64,000 bases of DNA from Chamaea fasciata (GCA_029207755.1 JARCOQ010000006.1:17086890-17150889), one strand, 5' to 3'; positions 40,801 to 55,800 are shown, counted from the first letter of the stretch. Made by a program: numbers and translations. The notes: generated by a model not told the origin, from the letters alone.

Positions 40801-43800
40801 TAAGACAAAATTAAAATAAGCAAAAAATGTCAAAAAAATGCAATTTTCAAGGCAAGTTATCACAATGAACATCATGAAAAAAATTTTGAAACTACTTAAC
40901 ATAATGTAAATGTTTATAATAGTTACTGTGACTTCCAACCGTTTTTCCTTTTACTATTGATTATCTATTTAAGTCTGAAAAACTATTTTCATTACAACAG
41001 TAGTTTCTGTCCAAGGTCACAAAATATTTAAAGAGGAAAAATTTACTATGGTTAAATATCTATGGCTTCTAAACAAGTCTTGCATGTACAAAAAGAAAAA
41101 AAAAAAGAAAATATTATCATTAATAATTAGTGTAGCACACTAGTTATTCCTCCATTTAAAATTAAGACACCTGGCCATTATTAATCTTTTGCTGATGCAT
41201 TAACTCCTACAATGGTGCACAATAAAGCGTGTTCTCATTATGATGAGACTACCATACCCCCTAAAATGCTGCTATCCCAGCTCACTTTAAATGCTCAAAA
41301 CATGACGCCAACCTTGCAGCCTTCTCTTCCTTTTCATGAAAGAGGCTATTAACCTAAAAAACCCATACAAATGACAGGAGTCAAATGGAAGAAATCTGCA
41401 TTCTTATGATTTTAAAGAAAATTAGGATTTGGATTCATGAGAAAAAACTTAAATCATTATCTCAAATTAACTAGAGTTTCAAGTATTTCCTGTCTGAAAA
41501 CTGTAACGAGTTTCAACAAACAACAACCATCAGCAGATGCCTTTATTACCTAAGCAAATGCCATGACTGCTGATAACCTTGCTTCTTTGGCACAGCAACT
41601 TACTTCTACAATAAAGCTCATCTGCCAGTGAAAAGATGCTTTCTTCTGGTATGTGGGAGAGGGAATGGTAGAAGTGTTTGAATTTATTTAGGTCAGGTGA
41701 CTAGGATTAGCGCCTTTGAGTTTTAGAGGAAGAATAAAATACTTTTAATCCCCTGAAGCCAAAAGTCGTTTGGAACTCTTCCTAGATGCTGTGAGATGAT
41801 TATGAAACTGGCTACTTTCCCAGTCAAATGGCCTAGAAAAATCCTTATCTCTAAAGTTTATGCTTGCTCCCAGGTAGATCAACCTGCCAATCCCGACTAC
41901 CAGCTGGAAAAAAGCTGACTCTAAGAGAAGCTACAATGCTGCTTCTTATCTCATAGGCAATGTATAAGGGAAAGTGAAAACGGGAGGCAAAAGATATCAA
42001 AGAAGTTACTCCCATCAGACTCACTCCCACCCCCTGTACATTCGGCATGTACCAAAGCTGTGAAGTAAGCAGTAAAACTCCTAAATAAACGTCAACAACA
42101 AATCTTTAATAAATCCACTCTCTCTTAGGGGTTCTAATACATCTGCTTCCCCTGCAAATATACTTTGCAACTGTTCAACAAATGGCTTGACACTTAAGAA
42201 ATTAAAGAAGTAATTTTCTTTACAACATAGTGTTTGCATAATGAAACAACCAACAAAGCAAACCTAGCCATCATGGCATTCTAGTAAACTTCCCACTGAA
42301 ACTGCTCTCTCACCTGCAGGTGAGATTATCCCTTTTGCAGTTACATGCCATTCATACTATTGAATAATTCATTCATTCATATTAAGAGAACACTTAGCTA
42401 TGTTAACTCCTCAGTCACAAAAAATACACCAAAATAAAGAACAGATCCCTTATTTAAGACGCTCTGTTCTCAGAAGTATTAATGAAACAGTGTATCACTT
42501 AATTTTGAAAGTGAAAATAACTTTTCAAGAAGTACTCACAGTCTTTCAAGAAGGTGCAATCCAGAGAAGGAACCATTCTTCAGCTCTGTTATTTTATTGT
42601 TACTCAAAATCCTGTAAACAAAACCAATCAAGAAAAATGTATTATAAGGCTGGTAACAAAATTTTTTGCTGCAGCTTACACCTCTTTGTAACCCTTTTTA
42701 ACACCCTGTGTATCAAACTACAATACCTAGCTCATTGTCTTGAGGTGTACGCAGCAGCACTGCTTAAATATTATGAAGGAGAAAAAGAAGATTTTGTATG
42801 TCATCCGTTTTAAGTACCATGCAAGCTTACATATATAACATCTAAAAGGAAATACACCCATCTAGGATTATCCTAATAAAACCCCAGAACTCGTGCAGTA
42901 GAAATTAAGTATTGAAGAACCAAACAGTACATTCGGCATTCTTGTCTTCTGTACCCATTTTGGTTTTCCAAACTAAACAGCGTACTGCCTGCTTTCCATC
43001 TCCTCTGCTGCCCTTTTTAGCCACGCACACACACTTCCCCCAGACTGTACTACCTTTCCCAGCCATCCTTCACACATTCACCCTACTCCTCAATGCAATC
43101 TTTTTAAAACATCTGCAAATAAGCTCAGAAAGCACTCATATATCCTTCTCTTAAAGGACAATACAACCACAAATTCCTTCTTCCATTGAAATAACTGGAT
43201 CAGGCCTATCTTGCCAAGCACCCTTATCCTCCAATCACAGCCATCTGCACAGATCACAGCAGATAGTAATTATTCTCAAGGTAGGAAATTCTTTGTATAG
43301 CTGGTATTTCCTTACTTAGAACGACCTGCTTTCTATACAACCACACAGTTCTCTGTTGGAAAAAAATACTAAAAAAACCACAAAACACACCAAACAACAT
43401 TAACAACCAAAAAAACCCCCAAACCTATTTTCTTTTTGAATCATGTCAACTTTTGGCATCCACAATACCCCTTACGAAGGGTTTGCAGTACAATGCTCCA
43501 TTCCATAAAAAATTGCTTCATTTCACTTGTTTTGAAAACATCTCCTGCCAGCTTTATTTAATGTTCCCCACTTCTAAACAGTGAGACATGCAGTAATCAA
43601 TCCACTTACACTTTTTTTACCATGTGCAATTATGTACAAAACTAGATGTCACTTTGCATAGGAAAAATCCATGCTTTACTTAATTATTCTTTACACAAAA
43701 GTCATTTGGGCCACCTTAATAATTTCTGACTTCTTTCCAGCTTTATTACACTAAAAAAATTGTGAGGTAAGACCACCAGAAATGAAATAGTACTCGACAC

Positions 43801-46800
43801 ACAGACAAGTCACAAATCTACATACTGGAATAATGATGTTCTGTTTCCTACAATTTCCCTAGCAATTTCTAGCATATAATCTGCCTTTATCGCTTGTGCT
43901 AAGAATTTATGATTTCTGGTCAGCTCAATGCCCATCATCTTATATAAGACAGGAGTGGTTTTGTCCCCGGTACATTTTTCATTTTTTACAATGTGCTGCT
44001 GCTGCCATTTTATTGCCCAATTACTTTTACAAACTTCTTCCAAAATTCTTCACTTTATCCTCATCCTTATTACATCAATCAACTCACTCAACTATGTCAA
44101 GCCCTCACTCACACTGTTTTACAGGTCATTAGGTAATAAGTTGTGCGTTACAGGTCTCTTTGACTCCACTCCACTGAGAACGATTTACTTCCACACCCTC
44201 TTCCTATCCTTTAGCAACTCAGCTGCTGATCTGATGACCCTCCATTTAAGACTGACGTACTTTTTTCATCAAATGCATCAAATGCCTTTGGCAAGGATCA
44301 GACACACCTTTTAGAAAAGCATGTTTCATTACAACAGCTGGATCAACCATGTAAATATTTTGCTGATTCTGAAGAACTCCAAAGGACTGTGGGGAAGAGC
44401 TTCTCATTACCTAAGATGTAAATTTTCCATTGTACCTTTATCTTTATCCAGGTATCCAATATATTTATTATAAATTCTACTGATTTGCTCAACACAAACA
44501 TCAGACTTGGAACCATGAGGATGGTAATGCACTTATAAAAATGAACATTTGCCAACCTCCAGCCCTCAAAAATCATGTTCATTCCAAGCAAGACTTCAGA
44601 AATTTCATCCCGAGTTTTTCTAAAAGCTCTTCAGTCACGCCATCGTGTCTTGGAAATTTATTCATTCTGTCAGATTGTTCCACAACTTCTGCTACAGTCA
44701 CTTCAATTTCAGACAGATCCTCTATCAAATGCATCCTTCATATCCAACATGTCCCCACACTTCCTCACCTACACCAATTACATCTTCAGGTTGGATAGCT
44801 ACTTCTGCACTTAAAGGTTCCCCTATGGGATTTTTTTCCAGTCCACTACATCTTTCAGATGTCCTTTACAACAGCCATAAACCAAACACCTCCCCCCCCC
44901 CCCCCCCCCGCACATCCCCCTCTTTCCTCCAGTGCATAAAATTTACTGTGTAACGACAAGGATTAATACTTCAAAATACACAATAAATAAGACAAAACTA
45001 AAATATAGATATAGCAATCTATAAAAACAGCATCATTTTGACACAACTGTATATTACATTACATAATTTTCTTCTCCAGGTTTTTCAAGGATTACCTTAA
45101 GTCTCTGTAGTTTAGACAAACACTGAACAGGCATTTTTTGTCTTAAAGTTCTGGCTCTGACTCCATCTCTCTCTCCCATTTCACATACACAAAGTCAAGA
45201 CAGCTGAACAAACTGTTTGAAAATCCTTTCATTTCCAGCCTGATGGTAGGAAGGTTTGAAAATTCTTGAAGTTAACCTTGAATCATTCAACAAAAGCAAC
45301 AAGTTCTGATGCTAAGATGAGGAGATTCCATTCCTTCTTCTCCACCTTCCAATCACACCATCTATTTCTGCAGCTCATCCCAAGTCATCCCTGGTGCTCA
45401 TTGCTACACAAGCTGCAAGTGTTAAACTACACATTTATCCAGGGCATCTCCCAGGAGATTTATTTATATGTCAACTACACAAGCGTGATCAACCAAGTAT
45501 TCGACACAGCTGGATAATACCGGACAAAGACTGATCACAGGAGCGCTGGAAAGGAAGAAGGGGAAAAAATACTTAGAAGGATACTGAGAAATTGCTACTG
45601 TATTGCTATAATGCCTGTAACATCTACTAGAGAGTCAGTTAAGAGCATTTGCTCTTGTTAAAATACAGTTCTGTAGTCCAATACAGTAAGCTACCTCACA
45701 AAAAGAAAATAAGGAAAATTTTCCCTTGGCTGCAGCTGTGATAATGTAGATGAGCAAATGAAACAGTGCTGGTTTTTAAAAACACAGGTAGAAACCAAGG
45801 AAGCCCAGATACTCTTAAAAGATGTACATGTATTTCAATTAATCTTTCCATCAAGAATGGCACAACATTCAACACAAAACCAGTATACACATAAGTTTGG
45901 TGGCAATAATAATCATCATCTACAAACTGGAATGGCCACAAAACTAGTAAAATTTAACCTGAACCATTAAAATTACACATAGTCTTTGAAACTACTTCCC
46001 CTTCTACCCAAAGAGAAAAAGGTTTCCAGCTAAATAGTAAGTATTATTTGTAAAAATGATAGGTACTGGATACATTCAAGAAACCAAATAAAGTACACCT
46101 TTACTTCAACATCCTTCCTGGTTTCAGAAATGTATGCATGAAGAAAAACAGTAATAATATATAAAGAAGTAAATGAGGGAGCTTATGAAAAAATCATTAA
46201 CAGTTAATGCAAACTGAACATAAGGCATAACAGCAGCAGCAAGAAAAAAAAAAACCATACCAATTCCAGACTTCTGGAGAAACTAAGGAAAAAAACGCCA
46301 TGATGTTCACAAGCAAATGTTGATCTAAGTCAACACAAGCAAGCAAATTACAATCCTTGGCAGCACAGAAATTAACTTGTATCTTAGTTACAATTTACTA
46401 CATCTTAAGATTTACTGATTTACCTGTATTTTTTCCAGAAGAAGGAAGTTATTCAAAATGGAGCCAAAACCACTTCAATAGTAGCTATAACTGACTGAAC
46501 TAAATTTAAATTAAATAAAAATAACAGTTCTGTAAGAAAAAAAAAAGTTTTCTGACACTGCCCGTAAAATAACAGGCCTAATGTAGATGCCTTTGAATAT
46601 CTGGGTACAAGGTAAATTTCTCTCTTGAGTGTGATTTACAAATTACAGTCAGACTGATTTAGTATTTTCTCTGCAGAGGCTGTTAGTTGCTCAACCATAA
46701 AGGTTTAGTGCAATCAATGATAGATTTTACAACACTCCATATAACCTAAAACACTTCATCACCAAAAAATGTTGTGCAATCTTAAAAAAATGCAGTTTAA

Positions 46801-49800
46801 AACTTGCTATTAATATATAGTCTATACATTATTTGAAGTATTAAGAGATGTGACACGAGAAGACAAAACATAATAAAGCATTCACCTCGAAGTAGATGTT
46901 TTATAGTCACTTTCACGGTTTCTGTGCATTAATGTACGAAATGATGGACTATTATGTACCACTTAGGCAGAGGGTATTATTTGTGATCAATAATAACTCT
47001 AAGTTACTAGTTTAAGACCATAATTTTTCCAAAGAGGCAAGTAATTCTGAAAATACACTAACTTTTCCATCATTAAGAAGTCTAAAGAGAAAACAGAAGA
47101 GAGCTACCATTGAGATGAGAGCTGCACTCATCACCATCTCATTCAGCTCTTTAACAAATGACTTTGAAACATAAATGGTATCACTGAAGATTTCATAAAG
47201 GGGTTTCCACAGCCCAACATCACTGTTGCTCCGTATTTCCTATGAGCTCCATATGAGACTTTTATTTTCTTTTCTTTTAAATAATCAACAACACCTGATT
47301 GGAACAAACACATTTTGCACGTCCTACATTATTTATCAGAAAATAAAATACAGAACTAATGCAGGCAATGATAGTTCCCTGTATTAAAAAAAAATATGGC
47401 CATGGGAATTAACACAAAAAAACCTGGAGGAACAAGCAGCTGAAAAGTAGGTTCTAGAAAGAATTATGGACATCTCAAGCCACCTTACAGGAAAGCATTT
47501 CCCTCTTCCTCTGAGTAGAAGAGCTGTAGAGAGACCAAGAGGTGATCTGAAACAATGGACCTCAAGAAAAGAAACTACCAATCCCCTTATTTTCCCCCAA
47601 CTCTCCCCAGCTTTTCACTTATTCAAAGAACACTGCTGAAATGTTTCTTTGTTGAATATAGCTAGGATCAAAAAGCCCATTTTCCATTTTGCTGCATAAA
47701 CTGGCAGACAACTCTGGCAAAACTGAAAAGAAACTCAACTATGACTCTTAACTTATTGGAGAGACCTTTAGCAGTACAAGCCCAGCATGCAAGACATAAA
47801 TGCAGTCCATCCCAAAGTCGGTCCTTTGCACTATGAGGAATTTAAGCAATAGATACTAAAGATGATGTACTAACTTTTCTTTCTCATAGAGGGGGGGGAA
47901 AGTAATGGCTGGATCCATTTTTACCATTAGAATGAGGTAATAAGCACTATGTAGAAAAAGTTTTGTTCTGTGAAATAATTTTGGCTTGTCAGCTCTAAAA
48001 CAACTATCGCTAAGAGAGCAGTCAACTAGACAGTGATTCACAATGCATCTCCTAACATCACCGATGAATCCTAACCCAGAGGATATTATTAAAACACACA
48101 CACACATCCATTAACACTATTACTGAATAGTCAAAATGGCCACCAAAAAGCCTGAATGAAGCCTGGGCAGCAGTGTAACTGTTGGCTGAACGCTGAAGTA
48201 GCTTCCAAGACACATTTTTAAAGACTCAAATGGAGAGCCAGGAAATAGATAATAAATCAGATCAATTCATGGTGACTGCATACTCTAAGAACTGGGAAAG
48301 TGGCCACCAGCAAAAGTCAGATTAAAATAACCATCTGCTAACAACCAAGAAAAATGCTTTCTGCTGAAAGTCATGAACATGGAAAAAGAAAAACATTTCT
48401 CAAAGTTTATCCTGTAGAAACTGCAATTTAAGAAGGATATAAACCCAGTATTTTTCAACAGTTAGTGTTTTGCCTTCTAGTGAGTTACTGGTGTCAAAGG
48501 GAAAAACTTAGACTGAACACAACACAAACAGTACTTGCTTAAAAGTAACTGAAATGAAAGCACTCCCTAAGTTTTATACAGAGAAAGAACTATGAATCAT
48601 TCCAAAACTCTAACAAAAGGAGACAGTATTTTCCAATTCAACAAAAACATTATAATTGAGGAAGCTTAGCAATGAAACATTTGCAAAATAGAAGTTTGCA
48701 ACAGATAGATTTCCTGCAATATTTCATTATTATGCATACTAAACAATATTAAAATTGTAAACTAAACCTCTCAGAAGTAATGAAATTACAGAATTAAAAC
48801 TGCATCTATTTATACTGCTCCATTTTTAATTGGTAATGTGCTAAATTTATATAATCTAATGAAGAATTTTTATTTTTCCTACACAATCCCTGGATCATTC
48901 AAGCAGCGATGCTCACTATGTAGTGCCATTAAAGAATTTTTTTCTTGATATTCAGCATGCAGCAACATACTTTATTTATTGCTTTTCATTAAAAACAAAT
49001 TGTTCTTAAGGACAGAAATTATTTCTAGTGAAATACAGCACCAATCACTGGAGCAACACAGCAAGTTTTCAAAGTAAAAGTCCAAATAAAAATCACCTTA
49101 GAAAAGGACAGAACTAAGGGGCAAAATAGAATGCAGGAATGAGTAGCAGTGTTACTGAAAATAATACTAATTTCAACATAAATTCTTGTGAAATTACAAA
49201 ATTACCAACCAAACTTTTCTTTCTTTTTTGTACTTATCCCAGATTCAAAAGCCTACCAAAGAGAAAATTGAGAGGGCACAGCTACTCCCGATTTCTTCCA
49301 ACACTAACTCTGTGTTGCCATTTCTAATGCAATTAAAAAGCACTGGAAGTCTAACCTTTGTGACCACTTCGTTCTAGGAAGCTTCCTCCAAGTTCTTTCC
49401 CTCCTGGATCTATCTGTAGCACCTGCATTACTTTAAGATATCATGATCAACTTTTTCTGTAATAACTGTCTTGTTTCACTACCTTCAGCTCTCTCCTGAT
49501 CTTCCCACTTAGCTACCAGGTGTATACTTTTTTAGGATTCACACTGATTTGCAGTTCAGTGCCAGTTTACCTGACCCCAAAAACTCCACACATACAGGCA
49601 CAAAAGTAACTTGCTTCACACAAAACACTGCACACAAATGCCTTGCCAGCCACTCCTAACTTCAGCTGCTATAGCAAATAAATTAATAAATTCTCTGTGT
49701 CATATCACAGTAGTACTAACTAGAGCATAGACTGTCACACCCAGTCTCACACATATTCACATTTCCTATCAGGTATACCTGCTCTCTAGAAAGTGCTTTG

Positions 49801-52800
49801 TCTAGACACGTTAACAAGCACTTCCTGTCAGCTGCTGGCACACAAAGGTACATTTACAAAAATTTATATCCTAATCCTACAGAAGTAAACAGTTTTTAGA
49901 TAGCTTAGCTCCCTGAACTGACTAGGCATGGAGCCAGACAAATGCTAGTACTGCAGCCAGGGAGGGGAGGGAAAAAACCCACAAACATCCACACAGCGAC
50001 AGACTGGGAGGTGAAGGTATGAACACACCAGCTCCAGTTTAGGCTACAGTTTTACCGACAGCTGGATGCTGATGCAACATCCCCCACTCAGAGGGTGAAA
50101 TCTTCTCTCCTCAGCCCTTGCTTCCCTGTGTCAGAAGCAGGAAAGGAGGGTTGAAGGGGATCTCCAGCACATCATAACTCAGGTCTCCACTACCCATAGA
50201 AACATCAACAAGCCCATCAGCACACGAATTTGAGAATTGCTTTAAATTCCTGTTAACACCAGAGGCTGTTATCCTAAAACAACAGTTCGAGTACCGGAAT
50301 AAGTTGTCCGGAATGTCCGACAGACACTTTTAGAAACCTAAGTGTAACTTGCAAAAACTCCGCCTGATACTAAGTTTCAAGGTCAAACACACTCTATAAC
50401 AACATGGGCGAACTAATAAGGAGCTCTTGTATCTCACAGAAATAGTTCAGGTGGAAAATAGCCCATCATGTTGAGAGCACCAAAAGAACTTTCCTGGACT
50501 GCGTTATACCACTGCCATTCCTTATATGACCCATCTTTTTCTTACTGGCATAGAGACGTTAATCCTGTCTATAGTGATTTTGGGGGTAGTTGCTGAATTT
50601 CCAAGAAACCTGCTGATCTCACATCAAGCCAGTTTACACTCAGCCTTCAGTACCTTATTTGCTCTGCCTTCATTCCCTCTTAGGTTTTCTGGTTTCCCAC
50701 CTCCATAAGCGACATATCCACTCAAAGAAACCCACACTTCCATCCCAACTCCCAGCAACAGCCTCTGCCTCTTAATCCAATCTTCCTGCATTTATTCACT
50801 CTGTATCTAGACTGTAACCTCTCCTGAAGCACCTTCTTTCCCTAGATTGAAGTGATGTAGCAGAGAGCACAGACTGTAGTCTTACACAAAGCACCACCTG
50901 AAGACAGCACTGCCCTCAGCCACCTGGAGTCTGGATGAATCCTGGAACACACTGCCCACTGCAGACACAATAGGGGAATCAAGGTGCCTATTTCTTAAAT
51001 GCCTTTAATCAGTCTGCATTAATTATGTTTGGGTTTCATCCTTCCCTAAAAAAGCTCTTGGTCTGTCTTAAGCTCAAGCTCCCACTCCAGAAGTGAAAAC
51101 TCTGCAGCCCAGCCAAACCTGGTCGACCAGCTTGGATCACACACACAAGCAAAGCAGGTGGTCTGCTCCCTGGGGACCTGAGAGGTCTGCACTGCAGTGC
51201 ACTGGCATCTGACTTGCTCCAGGGCAGCCTGGAGATGTGCATGACAGCGCTGTACCGCACCACTGGACATGCCCTGCCGCAGTGCACGAGGAGAAGCCGC
51301 AACACAGTGATCCACATAAACAGTAATTAAGACAGGATATGATCTCTAGCACTCCAGAGCAACAAGACATTGCAGTTTTCACTGTGAAACACCCAAACAG
51401 TGAGTACAAGGTGAAAATTAAATTCTCAGCTTTTTGCTATGTAAAGACTAGAGACATTTAATAGATTATATAGTATTTTTTAAAATAAATTTAAAATTCA
51501 TTATTTTTCTCAATACAGAAAGCAAAACTCACAAAAATATGCTTCATGTGACATTCTTAAATTAAACAGTTTATTATCACCGACAAAAAGAAATTATTAA
51601 CTCTTTTTAATCTTTATGGATTAACTAGTAGTACAAAAATGCATTTAAATTGAATATATCCAAAAACTATAGACTGCAATGGTGAAGATAGACTATATAA
51701 GGCAGTAATGACAAATCCATGAACCTGCAACATATCTGGCCCAGACAAAGTACATATGGGAACCATTCAATTCTGAAAAATCTAAACTTGCAGCTCCACA
51801 GTTGCTTTAAATTACAAAAATAACCTCTGAAACATGAGCAAACTGCAGGCAATGAGACATAAGAAGTTATTCGTTCTTCATCACTGCAGCACAAATTCTA
51901 GTTCAATCCTTTTACTCCTGGCATTAAATTAAAATAAAAATTTTAGTATTTTGCAGTTCTGAAGCAAACCCAGGAATACTACTGATCAATAAAAGACAAC
52001 AATAAAATAAAAAAGTATTAATTGTGAAGATTAAAATCTGTCTTCCTGAGGCTAGAAACACATTCAACATTTAAGAGTCACTTTAGGGCTAATTTAAGGG
52101 CTAATGAACACAAGAAGAGCATTGCTTATATGGGTATCTTCTTAGGAACAAAGGTATTGGGCAATTTTACAATAATATGGCAGCTCTGAGAATTAAAAAA
52201 AGTTCCACTACAAAAACTTAAATTTGCTCTCTAGAATTTTGCAGCACTTTAACTCTGTCCTTCTCCCTTATTTTCAACTCAACAGTAAGCAATACACAGT
52301 TCTGATGCAAAACCTGAGCCCCAGGCTTGTAACAACTGCTACAGTTGTATCTATGGTCCAGAAGCTATATTTCTAATTATCTCACGTATTTCATCAAAAG
52401 TACAATCATCTATCTCATGGTGAAAGACACATAAAAGAATTTAAAAATGCTTATACAGAAGAGGAATTTTTTTATTAAAAAGAAGTATGAATCAATACAA
52501 TAACTGAACACAAGAATGCAGGAAGACTATTGCCAGTTACAAAACCACCATGTATGTTAAAGTCATTAATGCAGCACTTCATGAAATAGGAAAACACTAT
52601 TCAGTCTTGACAGTGTATCCCAGTGGACACATACAAACCATGTAACATGATGTCTTCCAAAGCTGAATAATTTTTCACATAAAACTAAATATTGCAATTT
52701 AGAAGAAAACACTGTTCATATTAGGACATTTTTTTTTTCATATCAGAATTTTCCTGCAATACTCAAATATATACAAAAGTGTACACAATAAGAGAATACT

Positions 52801-55800
52801 ACACACACTCAGTATCCTATAACAAGCTCACAGCCATGAACCTATGTTGGAAAAGTACATACAGAAAAACAAGAAATTGGTTATTTTCTCAACAAGATAA
52901 AAGACAAAAAAAAATCTGATAGAAGTATAGAACACAAGCCTATCAGTAAATGACACACTAAAGATTTTTACAAGTCAGATGTCACTGATAAAAGGGCATG
53001 TACATGTACTTGTGAATTACTACATTGTGGCTGTTGTTCTCAGGTACTATCAGGTACTGCCTCGTGTTCATAAGAAAGATGCATTTTGCATAGCCTGTGT
53101 ATCCACTGGTCAAACAAAATTTGAAATCTTAATGGGGATTAGTACCTTGTACCTTCAAAAATGTTGCCACTGCCTAAATTATTAGTACTGAGCACTTCAA
53201 TAGTCTAAAATTGACTATTCAAATTAAAAAAAAAAACCCAACAAAACAAAAAGAAAACAAAAAACCCCCCCAAAAACCCCAAAAAAACAACCAAACAAAA
53301 AAAAACCAAACAAAAAATACCCCACAAAAAAAACAAACAAAAAAAGCGCCCAAGCAACAATACAAAACAAACCAAAAACACCAAACCAAGAGCAATCAAG
53401 AGTACCATCAAGTTAGTAAATAGAAATTTACTTTAAAAGAAGCAAACTTCCACAGAGGACATTTACATTACACGACTCAGATAATTACAATGTAATCACA
53501 CATTGCAATTCAAGTGGCTTCTTCCAATATCAGTGACATTTTGCTTTGAAATTTCTGAAATTTAAATTTGTGTCATCAATGGAAAAATTGCACAGATATT
53601 TGGAAGTCCAAGTATGTGTATGAGCTTCTTAATGGATGTAGTTTGATGTGATTTATTTAGGAGCTGAACGAAAATTGTAACATTATAAGATGTTTCCTAA
53701 CAGCAACCCAATTAAACGTATCTTTGAAAAGCTCTGAACATTAACCCAGGCAAAGCTCTGGCTTGTAAATCCTAAAGCTTTTTTAAGTGCAAACACTGAT
53801 ACTCCGATGCTCCTGTGAGGATATGTGCTTAAGCGAAGTTGTTTGCAGAGCAGTAAGACTCCTGATTCAGAAATGCAATTCTTTACTGCATAATTTGCTT
53901 TTCCTTTGTTTATTTAGATTCCTGTTCTAATAACATATGTAACAAGGAAATAATATTCTCAACAAATAATAAACTTCATGGGCTTGTCTTCAGGAGACTT
54001 ACACATCCTCTTCCAAAAAACAAAGTAATGGCTAATAGCCAACAAGTTCAAACAAATATCCACCATCATCATTTGAGTTTGCACCAGGAAACACAACTGC
54101 AACAGATATTTTAACTCAGACTTCTATTACAAGAGTACAGTGCATTCCTCACTTAAATGTGCAAGATGGCAATGACTTCAATATCTACTGAAATAAAGAA
54201 CATGGCAGACAAACCACAGTTACAATCACCCTGTTTTGCTATCTTGAAACCAAAAGCATCTCATCTGTCTGCTTAACCTACAAAGGTCAAAGTCATCGAT
54301 GGTGTTCATGTACATACACCCTTCACTCGCATCCAAATCAGATGTTATTATATAATGCTAGGAAAGAAATCCCTACCTTAGCTATAAATGAACTTGAATT
54401 CACCTTGCAATTTGACCTAAATGTCCCATAAAGTAACAGCCAGTTTTACCTCCATCGTAAAGGAAAACCAATTTACATTACTGCCAGAAATCCTACACGT
54501 TACTTATTCTTCCACAAACATGTTTCCATACTTTAATACTCCTCTTTCCGTGTCTGCTTTTCTTCCTCAATCATGAAATAACCACTTCTGCTTCACTTCC
54601 TTACTTTATCTCTTATCAGGTGAAATTAAATTAGGAATATTTTTTTCTGAAAGGTAACTGAAGATTCCCACCATACTGACCTAAATTACTGGGACAATAA
54701 CATGTCTCGTGGCAAACACAGCCCAAAGCATTTTGTAAATTAAGTGAGCTTGCCCAACTTGTATCATCATTAACCACTACCTACAATGGTGTGCAAGAAT
54801 GAAGGAACCTGGCCAGCATCCTCCAATGCTACTCGCTTACTCTAATTTCCACTATTTCTCTTATTTTCTCACTTTTTAGAGACTCTTGTACTCAGAAGTA
54901 TTTCACTGGGAAAAAAGAAATGGTAAATGTTAAAGGGGTGGTAGCTAATCTACTGAAAATCTAGGAGCTTGACGACTGAGAAGGAAGAAATTAGTCTTTC
55001 CAAATCTGGAAATATTTGCATCATTCCTAACTCATTTAAAAAACTAGAAGTTTTATAAAACTTGTACTGTCATTGTATTTAAAACCAGTTTGTGCAAAAT
55101 AGAGTTAACATAAAAGAAAATTAACTGAATTAAAATGCAGCTATACACAACAGTGTATATGCAGATATACACAACAGTGATCTATTTTCAGCTACATATC
55201 TCTGCAGCCATCCAATAATGCAAAAAGATCTAATGGAATTAGTACTTAGCTTAATAAATGAATCCCACAAGAATAAAGATTCAAGATAACTCAGGGCAGT
55301 TTGACTCTAATCAGACAACTATTCACCACGTACTGCAATTTTAGGTATAAGACTGGGGGGAAAAAAACGTCATTTTTGGCAAAAGATTAGGTAACAATTA
55401 ATCCAGGCACTACTAATCAAGATGTTAGTGAAGTGGCATTGGGCAACAAACCCCACAGATCACCAACACTTTCTATCTATGTTAACATTGATTTGATAAT
55501 AATAATTTAAAAAAAAACAAAAACAAAAAAACCCCACAAAACCTCTGAGAGAATGGAAAGCCATGCCTCAAGAGTGAACAAACATGCAAGATTCTGAACC
55601 TGAACACAACAGTTAGGGTCCACTCTCTTGGAAAAAGGAGGTCACTGGTTTAATAATCCTTGCCTTACATTTAAGCAAAAATTTGAAGCATACATTCATT
55701 AAATTGTATCAACACAGTTATGGTATTTCCTACAAATAACAATGAAAAAATGACATTTTTTTTGTGTCTATGAACAAGTTCAAACCAGAAAATAAAGGTT

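Larger units (their letters stand above)
35898..42539. other. ADGRA3 intron 2
   Basis: 6.6 kb, GT-AG, phase 2. It contains A/C-rich low-complexity tracts (36001-36090, 38196-38350) and the best-preserved CR1 copy of the window at 39334-40084. The rest is AT-rich. Confidence 0.85.

Noticed and set aside
42400..42813. 137-codon plus-strand open frame
   Set aside because: It runs antisense through ADGRA3 exon 2 and its introns and has no domain.
53205..53423. Lys/Gln-rich and Phe/Gly-rich open frames as small proteins
   Set aside because: Both come from the A/C-rich low-complexity tract read in opposite directions.
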